DNA from: Gammaproteobacteria bacterium
Lineage (GTDB): Bacteria; Pseudomonadota; Gammaproteobacteria; GCA-001735895
Direction: 5' to 3'
Assembly (NCBI GenBank): GCA_029288195.1
Contig: JARFPR010000316.1
Span: 1 to 7,388 of the forward strand
Length of the DNA: 7,388 bases
Both the position numbers and the translations under genes were made by a program. Each line of letters opens with the position of its first letter. The stretch's first letter is position 1. Below, piece after piece: positions 4,459-7,388 of the stretch. The notes under the pieces were generated by a model that was given only the letters and a program-made list of their open reading frames with translations, did not search any database and had not been told where the DNA came from.

Positions 4459-7158
4459 TTAGTGCTGCGTCTTGGTCATGATGGTATGGATAGCCCGATC
4501 GAATACTGACGACGATTCGATAAGCTTGACGCGACTTTCTTTCAGTTCTGTTGCAAAGGCACTCATTGTCATGTTGCGTACCTTGTGACCCTGGCGATTG
4601 ACGAAAACGAAATTGCCGGTCACGTTACTCTTCCACGACAATCGTGCCACCAGGGATTTTGATTGTGACTCGACAAACTCCACCCAGGAACCGATTTCTA
4701 AATCCCTGGCCTGTGCTAAAAAGTCTTCTCCTTCCTCTTCGACCTGCTCGTATAGTTCTTCGTCCTCATCCGAGGCGAGCACGATTTCTTCTTCGATCGC
4801 AATTTCGCCGAGCTTGACGCCGGCAGCAAACTTGTTGAGGTCGTCGATGACATCGGTGGTGGAAGCTTCCGAAATAATCGTGATCGAATCATCAGAAACC
4901 TCGTTTTCGACGACCTGGATTTCACCGGTATCATCAGCGGAAAATTCAAAATCGGGAGCTTCGGCAGTATCGATACCCTGTGACTTGGCAAAGGCTTCGG
5001 CACCACTGTCTTCCGGCCACACGGTTGTGTCATCGATACGCGTGACGATGTTCTTGGATGTCTGCTTGACGATCTTGGCATGCTCCTGCGCGAGCATCTG
5101 AAAAATCCGGTTTTGTACATCGACGTGTATCTTGACCAGGTCCATACCCTTGGAAAGCGCACGTAGCAAGGCCGGAATGGTTTTTATTATCTTAACGCGT
5201 TCTTCTTCGGTGAATTTCGGGATCAGCGTCCAGACGAAAGTAGTAGAGATCCGTTTCAGGTTTTTCCAGTGATTTGATGATTCACCCAGCGACAGGTAAG
5301 CATTGAACAGTACCGAGGTCCAGGTGGTATCGAGAAAATCGGCGACTTCAAAGCTCACTTCCCGATTGTCGATAAGTTTGTGCACCAGCGCCGCCGCCGC
5401 TTCCTGCGCCTCCTGAATTTGCAAATCCCTGTTCTCTTCCTGCTGTTGAATCTCCTTTTCAACCTTTTCAATACCCTGTTCCTGGTCGGTCAGGAAGTTT
5501 TCGAAATTGATATAAGCTTCTTCGAAGACCGAGATATCTTCATCGAATTCGCTGATCAGGAAGTTGACGACTTCCTCGGTCTTATCGATAAGCGGTTGTT
5601 CATCGGTATGTCCCTCACTCCAGCCAAGTGAGGCGCGCGATATGCTGTCGAGCAGCTTTCTCGCCGGATGTTTTTTCTGATTGAAAAAATCCTTGTCGAT
5701 AATGGCAACCTTGAGCATTGGAATTTGCAGTCGCCCGATCAAGACCTTTATCGGATCAGGCAGCGCCTCATCGTCAAAAAAGAAATCAAACAGCATCGAA
5801 ACCACATCAATGGTCTGCCCATCACTGGCATTAACCTGGTGTTGATTTTCCTGTTTGAAGTCAACCAGTTGCTGGTGACTTTGCTGTTTGAGGCTTTGCG
5901 GATCGATGGAAGTCAGGGGTTGTGTTGGAATGCTCGCGGCTTGCAGGTTATTCAATGCGGCAACAAAACTACCACCCTGGGAACTGGGAGCAGCTATACC
6001 ACCAGCACCGGCAACTCCACCAGGTCCGCCGACTCCACCAGGTCCGGCAACTCCACCAGGTCCGGCAACTCCACCAGGTCCGCCAACTCCACCAGGTCCG
6101 GCAACTCCACCAGGTCCGGCAACTCCACCAGGTCCGGCAACTCCACCAGGTCCGACAACTCCACCAGCCCCGGCAACTCCACCAGCCCCGGCAACTCCAC
6201 CAGACCCGGCGACACCACCAGCCCCGGCGACACCACCAGCCCCGGCGACACCACCAGCACCAGCAGCTCCACCTACACCACCGGCTCCACCGCTACCAGC
6301 AACTCCACCAGCACCGGGTGCACCGGTTACTGCCTGTTGCAACGCGGCAAACAGGTTACCATCTGCAACCTGAACACCGGCGACACCACCGGCACCCGCT
6401 CCGGATCCAGGCGTCAGTAACATCGGCGCACCGGTTCCATGTTCACCATTTTCCTTGATGCGATTTGCCATGTAACGACTGGTTTTTTTCATTCGTTCCT
6501 GGTCTGGCTTGAAACCAGGTAAAACGCCTTTCTTGACGAAAAACTCGTTCAATTCCTTGTAGAAATGACCCAGGTTAAACAACACGTATTTATCGAACAG
6601 CTTGTAGAAGATTAACTTTGCCTGGATATCGGTATCGAGCAACTCGGATGCCTTGTCAAAGCTCTCGCAGATTGCCTTGGGATCGAATGGGTTTTCATCT
6701 TCGTCGATTTCTTTTCGCTTCAGGACCAGTTTCAGTCGCTCGCTTATTGCGAATAAATCATCCTCGCAGCGCGGGCGCGCCTTTGAGATCATGTTTTCGA
6801 TTGCGATGCTGTCTTCAAGGTCATCGAGTTCAACCAGAGTCAGCTCTTCGTCGTCGTCCAGTTCGATACTGCTGGATTTGCCCGCGATAAAGGCGTCGAA
6901 GCGCCGCTGCATTTCATGGCCGAAGTTTTTCTTGATACCGTCACGCTTCAGTCTGATTTCACGCATCGCCTCCATGTACATGTTGCGCTCACGGTCATTC
7001 TTGACCTTGTCCGATAATTCGAACATCGCGTCGTCAACGTTCTCCATCAGCACCCGAATCAGGTCGCTGAGTCCGTCCAGGGCGAAACGTTTGACTGAAT
7101 TGTACACAGGATTTTTTGCGCCCTTGGCGTTAACGACTTCGAGTTTTGGTGCCAGCAT
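4459..7158 (-). CDS. DUF1631 family protein with central collagen-like Gly-rich repeat
   Basis: Large 899-aa, highly charged, probably cytoplasmic protein with no signal peptide or membrane helix. The N-terminal part (1-240) has the DUF1631 pattern: a helical SDLIRVLMENVDDAMFEL region (31-48), an acidic stretch with LDDLEDSIAIENM (111-123), then FNLGHFYKELNEFFVKKGVLP (194-214). A Gly/Ala/Val/Pro linker (about 250-396) holds hexapeptide repeats at about 280-387. The C-terminal part resumes near 447 (DGQTIDVVSMLFDFFFDD), continues with a Gln/Glu-rich predicted coiled coil (555-595) and a helical region (600-700). An acidic low-complexity segment (735-815) follows. The protein ends in a likely beta-rich domain (LEIGSWVEFVE, then ARLSWKS and FVFVNRQG, 820-857) and a helix. 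The family has no established function. Start ATG 7158-7156 has a modest AGG six bases upstream. Apparently monocistronic. Family assignment is firm; the repeat is the unusual part. Confidence 0.9.
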   Translation of the reverse strand: MLAPKLEVVNAKGAKNPVYNSVKRFALDGLSDLIRVLMENVDDAMFELSDKVKNDRERNMYMEAMREIRLKRDGIKKNFGHEMQRRFDAFIAGKSSSIELDDDEELTLVELDDLEDSIAIENMISKARPRCEDDLFAISERLKLVLKRKEIDEDENPFDPKAICESFDKASELLDTDIQAKLIFYKLFDKYVLFNLGHFYKELNEFFVKKGVLPGFKPDQERMKKTSRYMANRIKENGEHGTGAPMLLTPGSGAGAGGVAGVQVADGNLFAALQQAVTGAPGAGGVAGSGGAGGVGGAAGAGGVAGAGGVAGAGGVAGSGGVAGAGGVAGAGGVVGPGGVAGPGGVAGPGGVAGPGGVGGPGGVAGPGGVAGPGGVGGPGGVAGAGGIAAPSSQGGSFVAALNNLQAASIPTQPLTSIDPQSLKQQSHQQLVDFKQENQHQVNASDGQTIDVVSMLFDFFFDDEALPDPIKVLIGRLQIPMLKVAIIDKDFFNQKKHPARKLLDSISRASLGWSEGHTDEQPLIDKTEEVVNFLISEFDEDISVFEEAYINFENFLTDQEQGIEKVEKEIQQQEENRDLQIQEAQEAAAALVHKLIDNREVSFEVADFLDTTWTSVLFNAYLSLGESSNHWKNLKRISTTFVWTLIPKFTEEERVKIIKTIPALLRALSKGMDLVKIHVDVQNRIFQMLAQEHAKIVKQTSKNIVTRIDDTTVWPEDSGAEAFAKSQGIDTAEAPDFEFSADDTGEIQVVENEVSDDSITIISEASTTDVIDDLNKFAAGVKLGEIAIEEEIVLASDEDEELYEQVEEEGEDFLAQARDLEIGSWVEFVESQSKSLVARLSWKSNVTGNFVFVNRQGHKVRNMTMSAFATELKESRVKLIESSSVFDRAIHTIMTKTQH
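5999..6322 (-). repeat. Tandem array of 18 x 18-bp units (coding minisatellite)
   Basis: Eighteen head-to-tail 18-bp units with no spacers, plus-strand consensus CCACCAGGTCCGGCAACT. The period is a multiple of three, so each unit adds six residues to the DUF1631 protein (GGVAGP or GGVAGA/S). Units from 6017 to 6160 (eight) are nearly uniform: five are identical, and the other three differ by one or two bases. Units at 6161-6322 are more diverged and mostly encode Ala or Ser instead of Pro. This gradient suggests recent expansion at the Pro end by slippage or unequal exchange. Confidence 0.93.
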
Positions 7159-7269
7159 TTGTTACCTGTGTTCCCCGTCAAAATGCCCTGAACCTGGTAA
7201 TTTCACGTTCACAGGAGATAAAAGATGACGTTAAAAAGTTAATAGGGATAGTGTGATGGGCTTCACGTG

Positions 7270-7286
7270 TTATTAAGGTGTAATAA
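7270..7286. repeat. Small AT-rich inverted repeat (TTATTA-5-TAATAA)
   Basis: Perfect 6-bp arms TTATTA (7270-7275) and TAATAA (7281-7286) around AGGTG. The size and symmetry would suit a dimeric regulator's operator upstream of the DUF1631 gene, but AT-rich arms this short arise easily by chance. Confidence 0.25.
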
Positions 7287-7329
7287 AAGCATAGTTGTTA
7301 TTCGGGATTTGATGTGACCACTTATAGCC

Positions 7330-7358
7330 CAAATATGACCGTTCGTCGGTAACGTCAA
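7330..7358 (-). promoter_or_regulatory. Candidate sigma-70 promoter for the DUF1631 gene
   Basis: On the minus strand, TTGACG (7358-7353, five of six to the -35 consensus) is followed after 17 bases by TATTTG (7335-7330), a poor -10. A better -10-like TATAAG lies at 7326-7321 but is 26 bases from the TTGACG. The leader before the start codon would be about 165 bases. Confidence 0.25.
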
Positions 7359-7388
7359 AATTTCAACACCCCTGAAACCAAGCTAAAT

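Larger units (their letters stand above)
7159..7388. other. Non-coding region upstream of the DUF1631 gene
   Basis: All three minus-strand frames entering from the right edge hit stops within about 40 bases, so no gene runs in on that strand. It should contain the DUF1631 promoter. On the plus strand there is only a five-codon ORF (ATG 7225, MTLKS, stop 7240-7242) behind a good AGGAG at 7213-7217. That could be a leader for a gene beyond the window or chance. An AT-rich palindrome is at 7270-7286. Confidence 0.5.

Noticed and set aside
4598..5101. Plus-strand Ser-rich open frame of 167 codons
   Set aside because: It is the complement of the acidic Asp/Glu-rich C-terminal part of the DUF1631 gene, which produces serine-rich antisense frames; no ribosome site or family similarity is seen.
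5999..6322. CRISPR array
   Set aside because: Units of 18 bp are directly head-to-tail with no unique spacers and preserve a protein reading frame.
5888..6458. Three long plus-strand open frames across the repeat (Pro-rich, Gln/His-rich and Ser/Thr-rich proteins) and one minus-strand Leu/Val/Glu repeat frame
   Set aside because: An 18-bp array without stops opens every reading frame. The sequence is fully accounted for by the DUF1631 frame, which extends conserved family sequence on both sides; none of the others has such support.

Overview
The window looks like chromosomal DNA from a gammaproteobacterium, probably an uncultured or environmental lineage. This rests on the gene families: a large DUF1631 protein, a cytosolic-type M14 carboxypeptidase, a Tat-exported multicopper oxidase and a DUF302 protein. 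Base composition is moderately GC-rich by eye. No rRNA, tRNA, insertion sequence, integrase or CRISPR array is visible.

Positions 1-3826 (+ strand) hold four closely packed genes that could form one operon. They are the 3' end of an M14 zinc carboxypeptidase, a complete three-domain multicopper oxidase with all copper ligands and a Tat signal, a substrate-binding-protein-like NMT1/THI5-type protein with no export signal, and a fold-type I PLP enzyme of the aminotransferase class V group. Gaps are 23, 32 and 10 bases. The oxidase should act in the periplasm, while the last two proteins appear cytosolic. No ABC permease or ATPase gene accompanies the binding-protein homologue, so it may act as a small-molecule-binding partner or enzyme beside the PLP protein. 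That pairing is the least explained part of the left half.

Positions 3842-4228 (- strand) hold a DUF302 gene that converges on the PLP gene with only 15 bases between the stop codons. A 200-base gap follows, containing an 8-bp inverted repeat.

Positions 4459-7158 (- strand) hold one large gene of the DUF1631 family (899 aa). Its central linker is encoded by 18 consecutive 18-bp units, read as Gly-Gly-Val-Ala-Gly-Pro or Gly-Gly-Val-Ala-Gly-Ala. This gives glycine at every third residue, so it is formally collagen-like. The most uniform eight units look like a recent tandem expansion. Positions 7159-7388 are non-coding, with a weak candidate promoter for this gene and small AT-rich symmetry elements.

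The strongest leads are the collagen-like minisatellite inside a DUF1631 protein and the signal-less NMT1-like protein paired with a class V PLP enzyme. Neither can be assigned a function from sequence alone.
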